Positions 23,117 to 32,648 of a stretch of DNA of 61,035 nt are shown here, piece after piece. The position numbers were made by a program, and so were the translations under genes. Below the pieces are notes generated by a model, which saw only the letters and a program-made list of their open reading frames with translations, did no database searches and had not been told where the DNA came from. Each line of letters opens with the position of its first letter. The stretch's first letter is position 1. Source of the stretch: Pseudomonadota bacterium (GTDB taxonomy: Bacteria; Pseudomonadota; Gammaproteobacteria; Xanthomonadales; Xanthomonadaceae); contig JAFEBW010000062.1 in assembly GCA_018242445.1 (NCBI GenBank), forward strand, positions 1 to 61,035, read 5' to 3'.

Positions 23117-25261
23117 TCAAGCTGTCTTGCGCCGCCGCTTCCACATCGCCAGCCCTGCCGCCAGCACGAGCAGACCGCCCAGCGGCAACGGCCAGTGCAG
23201 CCGAGCCCAATGCCGCGTCGCGTGGTAGCGCAGCTTCCACGGCAGCCAGCGCGCCGCGGCGAAGTCGGGTGCGGGGCAGTCGTGACCGAAATTCCTGGCC
23301 CATGCCACATGCGCGCCGTTGCGCAGATAACGGTGGTAGATGCGCTGCGCGCTGGCGCTGTCGGTGTCGAGCATCCAGCCCGTCGCCGAGCACATCATCG
23401 CCGCGTAGGCTTGCGAGCGCGCGGGGACGAGGCTGGCGGCCTGCTCGGCGAGGTTGGCCGCGAGGTAACGGTAGTGGTAACGCGCATCCGGAACGATGGC
23501 GCTGGCGGTCACGCGCGCGGCTTCGCCGCCACCCGTCCATTCGCGATCCTTCATGGATGGCAGGCCGCCGGCGTCGAAGTTGCCATCGGTCATCGCGCCG
23601 TCCGGTTCCAGTTCGGCGCCCAGCAATTCCATGCCGTAGGCGCGGACGAGTTTCGCCTGCGCGAACAGCGCCGCCGCCCGCTTGCTCGACGACCAGGCGT
23701 GGTCGTCGCGATGGGCGTCGATCAGCGCCTGCGCCTGCTTGCGCAGTTGGGTGTCGTCGAAATAGGCCAGCGCGTCGGCCATGCGCCCGGCCCGCATCAG
23801 CCGGCGCGCCAGCAAGGCACGCAGCGCGGTGGCGGGAGGCGGCAAACCGTAGGCGCCGGCATCGTCACCCGAATGTCTGGGCGGCGGCGGCGCCTTCACG
23901 TTGGCATCGACGAAGCTTTTCAGTTCATCGACGCTGAGCACGCGCTCGGCCACATAGGCCGCGTCGGGCCAGTATTGCGATGCGCCTGCATACATCCGCG
24001 TCATCGCCTCGACGTAATCGTCGCGGCTGAGCGCGAGCATGCCGCGCTCGTCCTCCACGCGGCACAGCGGGCTTTGCAGGCTGGCTTCGCCGATTTCGCT
24101 GGCACCGCCCCAGTCCTCGCTGGCCGGGAAGCCCTTGGCAGCCGCCGCGTACTCGCGCGCCGCCGTCGCCTTGTCGCCGGCGCGCAACGCCAGCTTGGCG
24201 CGCACCCATGCGGCCAGCGCCGTGTCGGACCGGGCGGCCAATTGCCCGGCAAGGTCGTAGTGCCCGGCGCGATACAGGCCCGCCGCGAGGCGGTCGGCGC
24301 CGTCGAAATGCGCAAGGCCATGCGCCGTCACGATCTTCACGAAGGCTTCCACATCGATGCCATCGGGCGATTTGCGCAGGTTGCCGTCGTCGTCGGTGGT
24401 TGGGCCGTTACCGCCGCTGCCGGCCAGCGGCCACTGCACCGCGAACTCGTCCGAGCGCGTGTACAGGTAGGCGGCCAGCAGGCGCTGGGCGACGGGATCG
24501 TCGAGCGCCTTGTCGAGCTGGTCGCGGTGCGCGAGCAAGCTGCGGGCGACGAACAGCAAGGAGGCCGCGCCGCTGCTCGAATCGTGCGCGGCCTGCTGCG
24601 CGTAATAGTGCACGGCATCGGCCACCGCGCCCTCGTGCCAGGCGATGCGCCCCTGCTCGCCGAGGCTGGCCACGGCCAGGCCCTGCGGGTCGGGGATGCC
24701 CTGCTCCACCTGCTTGCGCACGTTCTCGAAGGCGGCACTGGCACCAGCGGTATCGCCATCGGCCAACAGGCTGCGTGCCAGCGTGTACTGCGCCCACAAG
24801 CCGCGATGGGCGCGTTGCGGAGCCGGCAGCTCGAGCACCGCGCGCAGACGGGTCTGCGCAGTTGGCCGGTCGCCCTTGTGGAAGGCGATCGCGCCGAGGG
24901 TGTATTCGTACAGATCCGGCGACAAGCCCTGCCCCGCTTTCGCGGCGGCATCCAGGTCGGGTGCCGCGCGCATCGCCTTGACCTTCGCGGCCTCATCGCT
25001 GCTCAGTCCCATCGCGTCGGCGGCCGCAAGCGTTTGCTCGTGTTCGTCATACGGCGACCCTTCCACCGCACGCAACGTGTCGTGCGGCTTGGGCACCAGC
25101 CGCGCCGCCTCGAACATGAACATGCCGTCGGGCAGATCGAACAGGCTGGATTTGCGGTCGTCCAGCAACTGTTGCGGAAAGAACGGTCCGCACGCGGCAG
25201 CGCTCGCCGATGCCAGCAGGCAGGCGAGAGAAACAGCCAAACGCAGCTCAGGGTTGAACAT
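23117..25261 (-). CDS. Exported TPR-like protein with C-terminal membrane anchor, unknown
   Basis: 713 aa from the ATG at 25261, which begins a clear signal peptide (ending ASAAACG). The body is almost all helical with many Ala-rich repeat-like helices, suggesting TPR-type solenoids. The C-terminus has one hydrophobic segment followed by a basic tail (MWKRRRKTA), so the protein may be anchored in the inner membrane and face the periplasm. The start overlaps the end of the upstream DUF3142 gene by 14 bases, so the two are probably co-translated and act together. No known function is recognised. Confidence 0.65.
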   Translation of the reverse strand: MFNPELRLAVSLACLLASASAAACGPFFPQQLLDDRKSSLFDLPDGMFMFEAARLVPKPHDTLRAVEGSPYDEHEQTLAAADAMGLSSDEAAKVKAMRAAPDLDAAAKAGQGLSPDLYEYTLGAIAFHKGDRPTAQTRLRAVLELPAPQRAHRGLWAQYTLARSLLADGDTAGASAAFENVRKQVEQGIPDPQGLAVASLGEQGRIAWHEGAVADAVHYYAQQAAHDSSSGAASLLFVARSLLAHRDQLDKALDDPVAQRLLAAYLYTRSDEFAVQWPLAGSGGNGPTTDDDGNLRKSPDGIDVEAFVKIVTAHGLAHFDGADRLAAGLYRAGHYDLAGQLAARSDTALAAWVRAKLALRAGDKATAAREYAAAAKGFPASEDWGGASEIGEASLQSPLCRVEDERGMLALSRDDYVEAMTRMYAGASQYWPDAAYVAERVLSVDELKSFVDANVKAPPPPRHSGDDAGAYGLPPPATALRALLARRLMRAGRMADALAYFDDTQLRKQAQALIDAHRDDHAWSSSKRAAALFAQAKLVRAYGMELLGAELEPDGAMTDGNFDAGGLPSMKDREWTGGGEAARVTASAIVPDARYHYRYLAANLAEQAASLVPARSQAYAAMMCSATGWMLDTDSASAQRIYHRYLRNGAHVAWARNFGHDCPAPDFAAARWLPWKLRYHATRHWARLHWPLPLGGLLVLAAGLAMWKRRRKTA

Positions 25262-26537
25262 GCAACTCCGCTGGAGTGAGTTGTTTGCAGCGCACCCATC
25301 CCAGCGGGCGCGACTGCGTCGCCGGCAGGGTGGCGCTGGATTCGCGCACGAAGCGCAGTTTGCCGGTAGCGTGGTCGATGCGATACCCCGGCAGCGCGTC
25401 GGCATCGGAGCACCCTTGTCCGCCCACGTCCACCGACGCCGGCAACGGCGCTTCGAGATTGCCGGTGTTGCTCACGCTCAGGTCGAACGCGCCATTGCCG
25501 CTGCTGGCGACGTGCGCCTCGAAGTCGGCATGCAGCTCGCGCCCGGCGATCGCCGCGGCGATGGTCGCCAGCGGCCAGGCGCGGCGGTCGCCCGGCAAGG
25601 GCATGCGGAACCAGATGAAGCCGGTGAGGTGCGCCGGCGGCTTGTCGCGCAACGCATGCACCATGTTCGCCACCGCCTGCGGGTCGGCGAAGAGTTCGAG
25701 ACGTTGCCCGGCGACCGGCAAGCCGGACTCGCTCTCCACGCCGACCGTGCGACCCTGCGCATCCACCACCAAGGCCGAGCCATAGGCCGGCAGGGCGACG
25801 CGGAAGGGCTTGCCGTCGACTTGCGAAAACTTCTCGATCCACGCCTGCGCCTGTTTCGGGTCGAACAAGCCGTGCTTCGGGTCGGTCACGGCGTGCACCT
25901 GCAACACCGCCTCGTCGGCCTGCGCGAGAACGTCGGCCAAGCCGGGCGAATCCAGCCACGACGGCAAGACGGTGATCGACAGCGCCACGCCTTGCGGCAA
26001 TTTCGTCTTGACCGCCGCGATCAGCTTCGCGTAGTCGCCGAGCCTGGAAGCCGCGCAGTCGTAATCGAGCTCGACGCCATCCACCGCCACCCCGCCCGCG
26101 CGCCACTGCGTCGCGATGGCCACGGCCTTTCCGGCGACGACATCGGCATCCAGCGTCGGCAGGCGGCCATCGAGGCGGATCACCGGCCGCACCGGGCGAC
26201 CATCGGCCTTGAGCGAAGGCAGATCCACCCGCGCCTCGACCCATCCCTCGCCGGGCTGATCCTGCGCGGCCAGCACGCGCAACTCGCTGAACAGGCCGCG
26301 GCTGTCCGCCAGTGCAACGATGTTGGCCGGCAACCACATGCGTTGCCAGATGTACACGCTCTCGGACAAACCAATCGTGGCGACGGTTTTCGGCCCGGCC
26401 AGGGGCGCAGCCGGCGCGATCACCGTCTGGTTGCGTGGCGCGGGCTCGCCGGCGGGCGAAGACGGGCCGCCGGACGGGCTGCACGCGCACAACGACAAGG
26501 GGATGCAACAGGAAACGGCGATCGCGCGAAGGTTCAT
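25248..26537 (-). CDS. DUF3142-type lipoprotein
   Basis: 429 aa. The N-terminus is a lipoprotein signal with lipobox L-S-L-C-A-C (Cys near 17-19), so it is likely membrane-anchored. The mature part shows the DUF3142 pattern: Y-I-W-Q-R-x-W near 60, R-P-V-x-x-x-I-R-L-D-G-R, a G-V-E-L-D-Y-D-C-A-x-x-R-L motif and L-S-I-T-V-L-P-S-W-L. The fold resembles a TIM-barrel glycoside hydrolase, but no activity is established as far as I know. Co-transcribed with the 713-aa exported protein. Confidence 0.75.
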   Translation of the reverse strand: MNLRAIAVSCCIPLSLCACSPSGGPSSPAGEPAPRNQTVIAPAAPLAGPKTVATIGLSESVYIWQRMWLPANIVALADSRGLFSELRVLAAQDQPGEGWVEARVDLPSLKADGRPVRPVIRLDGRLPTLDADVVAGKAVAIATQWRAGGVAVDGVELDYDCAASRLGDYAKLIAAVKTKLPQGVALSITVLPSWLDSPGLADVLAQADEAVLQVHAVTDPKHGLFDPKQAQAWIEKFSQVDGKPFRVALPAYGSALVVDAQGRTVGVESESGLPVAGQRLELFADPQAVANMVHALRDKPPAHLTGFIWFRMPLPGDRRAWPLATIAAAIAGRELHADFEAHVASSGNGAFDLSVSNTGNLEAPLPASVDVGGQGCSDADALPGYRIDHATGKLRFVRESSATLPATQSRPLGWVRCKQLTPAELHVQP

Positions 26538-26734
26538 GCTTTAAAAAGGGTGCTGGGATGCGGCACGATACCAGCGCGGGAGGGCGCTGGGCAGACGGGT
26601 ACTGCCGTGCGGCTCCATGCGTCGCTCGACGCGTCACGCGATCACCATCCGTGGTGCGCCTCCGTTCGGCATCCTGCCTCACCTGTAGCCAGGCACACGC
26701 GATGCGTTTCATCGCATCGCGTGAGCGTGCCTGT

Positions 26735-27352
26735 CTACAACCAACCCTTCTGCCGCGCCAGCCGGTGCGCCTCGATGCGGTTGCTCACGCCGAGCTTGCC
26801 GATCGCCTCGGAAAGATAATTGCGCACGGTGCCGTGCGAGAGGTGCAGCTTCTCGGCGATCTCGGCAGCGCCCAGGCCTTCACCGGCCAAGCGTAGCACC
26901 TGCCGCTCGCGCTCGTTGAGCGGGTCGGCTTCCGACCAGGCTTCCAGCGCCAGTTCCGGCGCGATCGCGCGGCCGCCGCGATGCACCTGCCGCAACGCTT
27001 CGGCCAGTTTCTCGGCCGGCGCATCCTTGAGCAGGTAACCGCTCACGCCGGCATCCAGCGCACGGCGCAGGTAGCCGCTGCGCGCGAAGGTGGTGACGAT
27101 CACAACCTTGACCGGCAGCTCGCGTTCGCGGATGCGCTGCGCCAGTTCCAGCCCAGTGAGGTGAGGCATTTCGATGTCCGACACCAGCACGTCCACCGGC
27201 GTGTCGGTGCCTTGCCGGCGTTGCACCTCACGCCACGCCTGTTCGCCGTCGGCGACGCTGCCGAGCACCTCGATGTCGGATTCGAGCGCGAGCAACGCGG
27301 ACAGCGCGCCGCGCACCATCGCCTGATCCTCGGCGAGCAGCACGCGGATCAT
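26735..27352 (-). CDS. NarL/DesR-family response regulator
   Basis: 205 aa from the ATG at 27352 (MIRVLLAEDQ). Receiver domain with the acidic pair E8/D9, phosphoacceptor Asp59 in V-S-D-I-E-M-P, and the T/K positions. A C-terminal LuxR-type HTH (L-N-E-R-E-R-Q-V-L-R-L, then A-E-I-A-E-K-L-x-L-S-x-G-T-V-R-N-Y-L-S) binds DNA. It is 49 bases downstream of the DesK-like kinase, its likely partner, and probably controls the adjacent ABC exporter genes. Confidence 0.9.
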   Translation of the reverse strand: MIRVLLAEDQAMVRGALSALLALESDIEVLGSVADGEQAWREVQRRQGTDTPVDVLVSDIEMPHLTGLELAQRIRERELPVKVVIVTTFARSGYLRRALDAGVSGYLLKDAPAEKLAEALRQVHRGGRAIAPELALEAWSEADPLNERERQVLRLAGEGLGAAEIAEKLHLSHGTVRNYLSEAIGKLGVSNRIEAHRLARQKGWL

Positions 27353-27401
27353 CGCCGCACCGTTTGCGTTGCATCGAGCAGCCAAAAATCAGCAGCGCCG
27401 C

Positions 27402-28583
27402 TCATGCGCTGATCTTGCGCGGTGCGTCGGCGATGCCGATCACGTTGGATGGCGGCAACGGCAGACACGCTTCGATGACGGCGCCTTGCCCGCGTTCACC
27501 GGAGATACGCAGGCTGCCGCCCAGTGCTTCGATGCGCTCGCGCATGCCGGTCAAACCATTTCCATGCTGACGGATGGCACCTTGACCGTCGTCGCTGATG
27601 CGCAGCACGAGCACTTCACGCTCGACGCTCAACTGCGCCCGTGCACTCGTCGCCCTGGCATGGCGCTGGATGTTGGTCGCGGCCTCGCGCAGGACCAGCG
27701 CAAGGCAATTTTCCTGCGCGGAGGGCAGCGCACGATCGAAACCATCGAAGGCAAAACGCACGCCCACGCATTCGAGCATCGTTCGCGCCGACGCCGCCTC
27801 GCCGACCAGCCCTGCTGCGCGCATGCCGGTGACCGCGCTGCGTACTTGCGCTAGCGCCTCGCGTGCAGTGCGCTCGACCTCGCCGATTTCGCGCCGCGCC
27901 GCCGCCGGATCGCGGGAAAGCAGCTTGCCGGCCAATTCGGACTTGAGCGCGATCAGCGACAGCGTGTGGCCGAGCAGATCGTGCAGATCGCGGCCGATGC
28001 GTTCGCGTTCGGCGGTTGCCGCCAGTCGGCGGATTTCCTCGTGCGACACCTGCAATTGCGCGTCCTTCACCTGACTGGATCGGTAGGCGATGTTGCTGCC
28101 ACCGATGGCCAGCGCCATCACCGCCATGCTGAGTAGGAACGGCCACGGCAGATGCTGCGCGTAGCCGATCAGCAGATACGGCACCAACACCAGGATCATC
28201 AGCGCGAAGGCACGTAGCGGCGTGGGCGCGAACGCGAGGAAGGCGCAGGCGTAGATGACGTACGTGCAAGCGCCCCAGTTGTAGGGCGTCAACAGATAGC
28301 CCAGTACGGCGATGCCCAGCGCGTTTGCCACGATCCAGCGCAGCGGTCGGTAATAGGCGCACGCGTACAACACGAGGAACAGCGGCAGCGTGGCCATGGT
28401 CTGCCAAAGCCACTGCCGCATCGGCACCTGACCGAACCACGGCGAGGCGAACAGCCAGAACGTCCAGATCAGGCCATACAGGGGAATGAAGCGCATCCAC
28501 GGGCTGCCGTTGGACGCACGCATGCGCCGCCCGATCATGGAATCGGGGTGGATACTGAAAAGACTTCGAGCCCATCCGTTCAT
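27402..28583 (-). CDS. DesK-type sensor histidine kinase
   Basis: 393 aa from the ATG at 28583 (GAGG 7 bases upstream); a GTG at 28589 would add two residues. About five hydrophobic segments in the first 160 residues form a membrane sensor. A HisKA_3 dimerisation motif follows (E-R-x-R-I-G-R-D-L-H-D-L-L-G-H-x-L), then an HATPase_c domain with N-I-x-R-H-A, D-D-G-Q-G and a G-x-G-L-x-G-M-R-E-R box. DesK-type kinases sense membrane state or envelope-active compounds. Gene order with the ABC exporter and regulator suggests an envelope-stress or drug-response module. Confidence 0.9.
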   Translation of the reverse strand: MNGWARSLFSIHPDSMIGRRMRASNGSPWMRFIPLYGLIWTFWLFASPWFGQVPMRQWLWQTMATLPLFLVLYACAYYRPLRWIVANALGIAVLGYLLTPYNWGACTYVIYACAFLAFAPTPLRAFALMILVLVPYLLIGYAQHLPWPFLLSMAVMALAIGGSNIAYRSSQVKDAQLQVSHEEIRRLAATAERERIGRDLHDLLGHTLSLIALKSELAGKLLSRDPAAARREIGEVERTAREALAQVRSAVTGMRAAGLVGEAASARTMLECVGVRFAFDGFDRALPSAQENCLALVLREAATNIQRHARATSARAQLSVEREVLVLRISDDGQGAIRQHGNGLTGMRERIEALGGSLRISGERGQGAVIEACLPLPPSNVIGIADAPRKISA

Positions 28584-28613
28584 TGCCACGCCTCGACCTT
28601 GTCCAGCATGTTT

Positions 28614-29012
28614 TCACCAATCACTGCGATGCATGCAGCGACGACCGGGAACCATCGCGAACAAGCCGCCAAGGATCACGAACAACGGCCACCACGTCGC
28701 CAAGGATAACCCCAGCAGGAAGATCGTCGCGATCATCGCCGGTGCCAGCGCCGACAGCGCGGCACGCACCACCTGCGCATCGATCGTTCCGACTTCCCTG
28801 TATCGCCGCACCGCCCTCATCGCCGAAGGCACCGAGCCCAGATAGATGAACAACGCCCACCAGTTTTCGGGTAGATGCCACGGCAATTCCATGCCGAGAT
28901 TGCCGGCCAGCAACAGGGTGCCGACCAAAATGATGACAATGCCTGACAGCATGTTTTCGATACGCAGCAGCGAGGGCGTCGTCGTGTTCTTCGGCATGTC
29001 GTCGGAAGTCAT
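28614..29012 (-). CDS. Small membrane protein, LiaI/LiaF-transmembrane-like
   Basis: 132 aa with an AGGAG ribosome site. Three or four hydrophobic segments (about 23-43, 49-62, 85-104 and 107-122) with G-x-x-L-x-x-G-N-L resemble the transmembrane part of LiaF/DUF5668-type proteins found near such regulators. It lies between the ABC permease and the kinase gene. It may be a sensor accessory or part of the regulated output; function unproven. Confidence 0.6.
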   Translation of the reverse strand: MTSDDMPKNTTTPSLLRIENMLSGIVIILVGTLLLAGNLGMELPWHLPENWWALFIYLGSVPSAMRAVRRYREVGTIDAQVVRAALSALAPAMIATIFLLGLSLATWWPLFVILGGLFAMVPGRRCMHRSDW

Positions 29013-29051
29013 GTCCTTTCTCCTGAAATAGTTGATGGAAGGGCTTGGGTT

Positions 29052-29834
29052 TCAACCCGCCCGCGCCAGCCAGCGCCGGGCGATGCCGAAGCAGATCGCC
29101 GAGAAGCCAACCAGCCACAACAAATGCCCGGCGATGCCCGCCACCGGCACCTGCCCGACCACCATCAACGCGAGTTGCGAGAGGTGGTACGCCGGCCACA
29201 GGGGAGCGAACTGGCCGATGAACTTCGGCAGCATCGACAGTGGCATCCACAGGCCCGAGAGAAAGGCCATCGGCATGAAAATCAGGTTGACGAAGGCCGG
29301 CGCGACGTTGGCGTTCGCCTTCGCGCCGATCATAAGCCCCAACGCACAGAACGGCAGCACGCCCAGCAGGGTGATCGCACCCAGCCCCAGCCACTGAGCA
29401 ATTGCAAGGCGCACACCGCCGAGTCCAACGGCCATCGCCGCGAGAACAGCGAACACGATCAAACCGAACAGCATCGCCATCGCCAGCTTGGCCAACAGGT
29501 AGCCGCCCGGCGGCATCGGCGCGACGCGCTTGAGCGCCAGCCAGCCGCGTTCGCGCTCGATCGCCACCGCGACGCCGAAGCCGTACAGGCTCGGCGCCAT
29601 CACCCCGAACACGCTGTAGGTGGCGAACAGGTAATGCGCGGCGGCGGCACTGCCGCGGTTGAGCAGCACGCCGAACAGCAGGTAGAACAGCGGCGGAAAC
29701 AGCAGCGTCGGCACCGCGGAACCGGGTGTGCGCAGCACGCGCAGGAACTCGAAACGCGCTTCCAGAACGTAGGATCGAAGCGGGTTATGCGTGGCCTTGC
29801 CGACGGGCATGACGGGTTGGGCGACGGTGTTCAT
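29052..29834 (-). CDS. ABC-2 type transporter permease
   Basis: 260 aa. A cytoplasmic N-terminus with E-x-R-F-E-F-L-R-x-L-R-T-P-x-x-x-x-P-x-L-x-F-P is followed by six hydrophobic segments, typical of an ABC-2 exporter half. The start overlaps the ATPase stop by one base (TGATG), so the two are translationally coupled. The substrate is unknown; relatives of this arrangement export lipids, peptides or drugs. Confidence 0.88.
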   Translation of the reverse strand: MNTVAQPVMPVGKATHNPLRSYVLEARFEFLRVLRTPGSAVPTLLFPPLFYLLFGVLLNRGSAAAAHYLFATYSVFGVMAPSLYGFGVAVAIERERGWLALKRVAPMPPGGYLLAKLAMAMLFGLIVFAVLAAMAVGLGGVRLAIAQWLGLGAITLLGVLPFCALGLMIGAKANANVAPAFVNLIFMPMAFLSGLWMPLSMLPKFIGQFAPLWPAYHLSQLALMVVGQVPVAGIAGHLLWLVGFSAICFGIARRWLARAG

Positions 29835-30772
29835 CAGGCGGCTTCCCTTGTGATTTCAACGAATGCTTCCGCAAGCCCGGCGCGGCGGATTTCCAGCTCG
29901 GCCAGTTCGGCATCGCGCGCCAGCAGGTTGCGGACGACGGCCTCGGCGGCATCGGTGACGATCTCCATGTGCTGCCCATCGCGCACCACCGAGCGCACGT
30001 GCGGCCAGCACAGGATGGTTTCGGTCGGCACCGCGCTGATGCAGCGGATGCGCCGTTGCGCTACGCGCGCGCGGATCGCCGCGACGCTGCCTTCGGCCAC
30101 CACTTTGCCCCTGGCCATCATGCACACGCGGTCGGCCAGCGCCTCGGCTTCCTCCAGATAATGCGTGGTCAGCACGATGGCGCAACCATCGGCGACCAGC
30201 GTGCGGATGGTCTTCCACATCACCTCGCGCGCCTCGATGTCCAGCCCGGTGGTCGGCTCGTCGAGGAACAGGATCTCCGGATTGCCGGCCAGTGCCAGCG
30301 CAAACTGCACGCGCCGCTGCTGACCGCCGGAGAGTTTGCCGTAGCGGCGATCCAGCAGACCCTCCACGCCCGCCAGCGCGGCGCATTGCGCCAGCGTGCG
30401 CGGGTTCGGGTAATAGCTGGCGAACAGTTCGATCAACTCGCGCACCGTGAGCGTCTCGGGCACCGCCGCCGATTGCAGCATCGCGCCCACCCGCCGACGC
30501 GCCGCCAACGTATGCGGTGCCGAGCCAAACAATTCCACCCTGCCCTCATCGGCCAGTTGCAACCCGAGCAACAGGCTGATCGCGGTGGTCTTGCCCGCAC
30601 CGTTGGGGCCGAGCACGGCCAGCACTTCACCCGCGCGCACGGACAGGTAGATGCGATCGAGCGCGACCAGATTGCCGTAGCGTTTGGTGACGCCCTCCAA
30701 TCCGGCAACCGTCTCGGGTTGGGATGTTTCGGCGGAAAGTTCGGTGGATCGGATTCTTGCGATGGCGCGCAT
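29834..30772 (-). CDS. ABC-2 transporter ATP-binding protein
   Basis: 312 aa. Walker A GPNGAGKT (55-62), signature LSGGQ (147-151), Walker B ILFLDEP (167-173) and the switch His in T-T-H-Y-L-E-E-A-E. It is longer than the core ATPase by an accessory C-terminal domain, as in exporters of the CcmA/DrrA type. It powers the permease encoded directly downstream. A palindrome upstream (30849-30862) may be the binding site of the neighbouring regulator. Confidence 0.93.
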   Translation of the reverse strand: MRAIARIRSTELSAETSQPETVAGLEGVTKRYGNLVALDRIYLSVRAGEVLAVLGPNGAGKTTAISLLLGLQLADEGRVELFGSAPHTLAARRRVGAMLQSAAVPETLTVRELIELFASYYPNPRTLAQCAALAGVEGLLDRRYGKLSGGQQRRVQFALALAGNPEILFLDEPTTGLDIEAREVMWKTIRTLVADGCAIVLTTHYLEEAEALADRVCMMARGKVVAEGSVAAIRARVAQRRIRCISAVPTETILCWPHVRSVVRDGQHMEIVTDAAEAVVRNLLARDAELAELEIRRAGLAEAFVEITREAA

Positions 30773-30848
30773 GCACTGTCTCCCGAGGATGGGACCAGTG
30801 TCGCCAGCGCCGCCGGCACCTTGCAGTGCACGTCGTCAGGACGTGGTT

Positions 30849-30862
30849 CTGACAGGTGTCAG
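30849..30862 (-). promoter_or_regulatory. Candidate regulator-binding palindrome upstream of the ABC genes
   Basis: Perfect palindrome CTGACA-GG-TGTCAG, 77-90 bases upstream of the ATPase start, with a GTCAGGACGTGG half-like repeat beside it. NarL/DesR-type regulators often bind such dyads upstream of their exporter genes. Inferred from symmetry and place. Confidence 0.35.
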
Positions 30863-30898
30863 GTTCAGAGGACTGAGGACTGAGGACGGGTTCACCCT

Positions 30899-32590
30899 CT
30901 ACCCCATCGCCGCCGCATGCACGCCCGCCACGGCGCGGCCTGAAGGGTCGGCAGCCTGCGCGAATGCTGCGTCCCACGCGATCGCGGTCGGCGTGGAGCA
31001 GGCGATCGACTTGCCGCCCGGCACCGTACGGGCGCAGGCGTCGCCGGGGAAGTGGCGCTCGAAGAGCGTGCGATAGAAATACGCTTCCTTGGTCTGCGGC
31101 GGATTGATGGGGAAACGCCCAGCCGCCGCGGCCAGTTGCGCATCGCTCACCTGCGCTTGCGCGTGCGCCTTGAGTCCATCGATCCAGCCGTAGCCCACGC
31201 CGTCGCTGAATTGCTCCTTCTGCCGCCACAGGATCGCGTCCGGCAGGTAGCCGGCGAAGGCATCGCGCAGCACGGCTTTCTCGATGGCGATGCCGCGCGC
31301 ATCCATGCGCACCATCTTGTGCGCGGCGTCCATGCGCATGGCCACGTCGAGAAAATCCACGTCGAGGAAAGGCACGCGCGGCTCCACGCCCCAGGCCATC
31401 ATCGACTTGTTGGCGCGCAGGCAGTCGTAGCTGTGCAGGGCGTCGAGCTTGCGCACCAGTTCCTCGTGGAAGGCGCGCGCATCGGGCGCCTTGTGGAAGT
31501 ACAAATAGCCGCCGAAGATCTCGTCGCTGCCCTCGCCGGAGAGCACCATCTTCACGCCCATCGCCTTGATGCGCCGCGCCAGCAGGTACATCGGGGTGGA
31601 CGCGCGGATGGTGGTCACGTCGCAGGTTTCGATGTGGCGGATCACTTCGGGCAGCGCGTCGAGACCTTCCTCGAAACTGTAGGTGAAACCGTGGTGCACC
31701 GTACCCAGCGCCTCGGCGGCGATGCGCGCGGCGGCCAGATCCGGCGAGCCTTCCAGCCCGATCGCGAAGGAATGCAGGCGCGGCCACCATGCTTCGGTGG
31801 CGTCGTTTTCCTCGATGCGGCGACGCGCGAAACGCGCCGCGCAGGCGGCGACCAGCGAGGAATCCAGCCCACCCGACAGCAGCACGCCGTAGGGCACGTC
31901 GCTCATCATCTGCCGATGCACGGCGGCCTCGAAGGCCTCGCGCAGTTCCTGCGGCGCAACCTGCGCGCCGGCCACCGCGTCGTAATCGCGCCATGTCCTC
32001 GTGTAATAGCGCGTGCATACGCCGGTCGCGCTGTCGTAGCAATGGCCCGGCGGGAACGCGGCGACGTCCTCGCACAGCCGCGCGATGGCTTTCATTTCCG
32101 AGGCGACCCACAACCGGCCCTCGTGGTCGTGGCCCCAGTACAGCGGGCACACGCCGATGGGGTCGCGCGCGATCAGCACGCGCTGCGCCTGCCGATCCCA
32201 CAGCGCGAAGGCGAAGATGCCGTTGATCTCGTCCAGCCACGCCGCCACGTCCTCGCGTTGCGCGAACAGGGCGTTGATGACCTCGCAATCCGAGCCGGTC
32301 TGGAACGCATGCGGATGCGCCAGCGCGGCTTGCAGTGTCTGGTGGTTGTAGATCTCGCCATTGACCGCGAGCGCGAGGCGGCCATCGGCCGAACGCAGCG
32401 GCTGCGAACCGCCGGCCGGATCGACGATGGCGAGGCGCTCATGGACGAGGATGGCGGACGGGTCGGCATGCACGCCGCTCCAGTCCGGCCCGCGATGGCG
32501 TTGCAGCGCGGACAGCGACAGCGCCAGCGGGCGCAGCGGGGCGAGGTCGGCGCCAGGGCGCAGGTCGAAGACTCCGAGGATCGAGCACAT
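30899..32590 (-). CDS. asnB: Asparagine synthase (glutamine-hydrolysing)
   Basis: 563 aa from the ATG at 32590, which puts Cys at position 2 (M-C-S-I-L-G-V-F), the nucleophile of class II glutamine amidotransferases; the longer frame upstream only translates a repeat. The N-terminal glutaminase (R-H-R-G-P-D, V-N-G-E-I-Y-N-H) releases ammonia; the C-terminal synthetase (S-G-G-L-D-S-S-L, S-G-E-G-S-D-E-I-F-G-G-Y) makes Asn from Asp and ATP. No Shine-Dalgarno is seen; a C-rich tract on the mRNA immediately precedes the ATG. An Asn-rich leader ORF and terminator lie about 0.35-0.54 kb upstream and probably control it. Confidence 0.93.
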   Translation of the reverse strand: MCSILGVFDLRPGADLAPLRPLALSLSALQRHRGPDWSGVHADPSAILVHERLAIVDPAGGSQPLRSADGRLALAVNGEIYNHQTLQAALAHPHAFQTGSDCEVINALFAQREDVAAWLDEINGIFAFALWDRQAQRVLIARDPIGVCPLYWGHDHEGRLWVASEMKAIARLCEDVAAFPPGHCYDSATGVCTRYYTRTWRDYDAVAGAQVAPQELREAFEAAVHRQMMSDVPYGVLLSGGLDSSLVAACAARFARRRIEENDATEAWWPRLHSFAIGLEGSPDLAAARIAAEALGTVHHGFTYSFEEGLDALPEVIRHIETCDVTTIRASTPMYLLARRIKAMGVKMVLSGEGSDEIFGGYLYFHKAPDARAFHEELVRKLDALHSYDCLRANKSMMAWGVEPRVPFLDVDFLDVAMRMDAAHKMVRMDARGIAIEKAVLRDAFAGYLPDAILWRQKEQFSDGVGYGWIDGLKAHAQAQVSDAQLAAAAGRFPINPPQTKEAYFYRTLFERHFPGDACARTVPGGKSIACSTPTAIAWDAAFAQAADPSGRAVAGVHAAAMG

Positions 32591-32630
32591 GGGGTTTTGG
32601 GGACTGGGGACTGGGGACTGGGGTTTGGGG
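32591..32630. repeat. GGGGACT heptamer tract abutting the asnB start
   Basis: Six GGGG runs on the plus strand, including three GGGGACT units in a row, starting right at the asnB ATG. The G-rich strand is the asnB template; the mRNA 5' region would be CCCC-rich. It could form a G-quadruplex in the template strand, or be a variable tract that affects translation. Confidence 0.6.
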
Positions 32631-32648
32631 TTCAAGCGAACGGATTGG

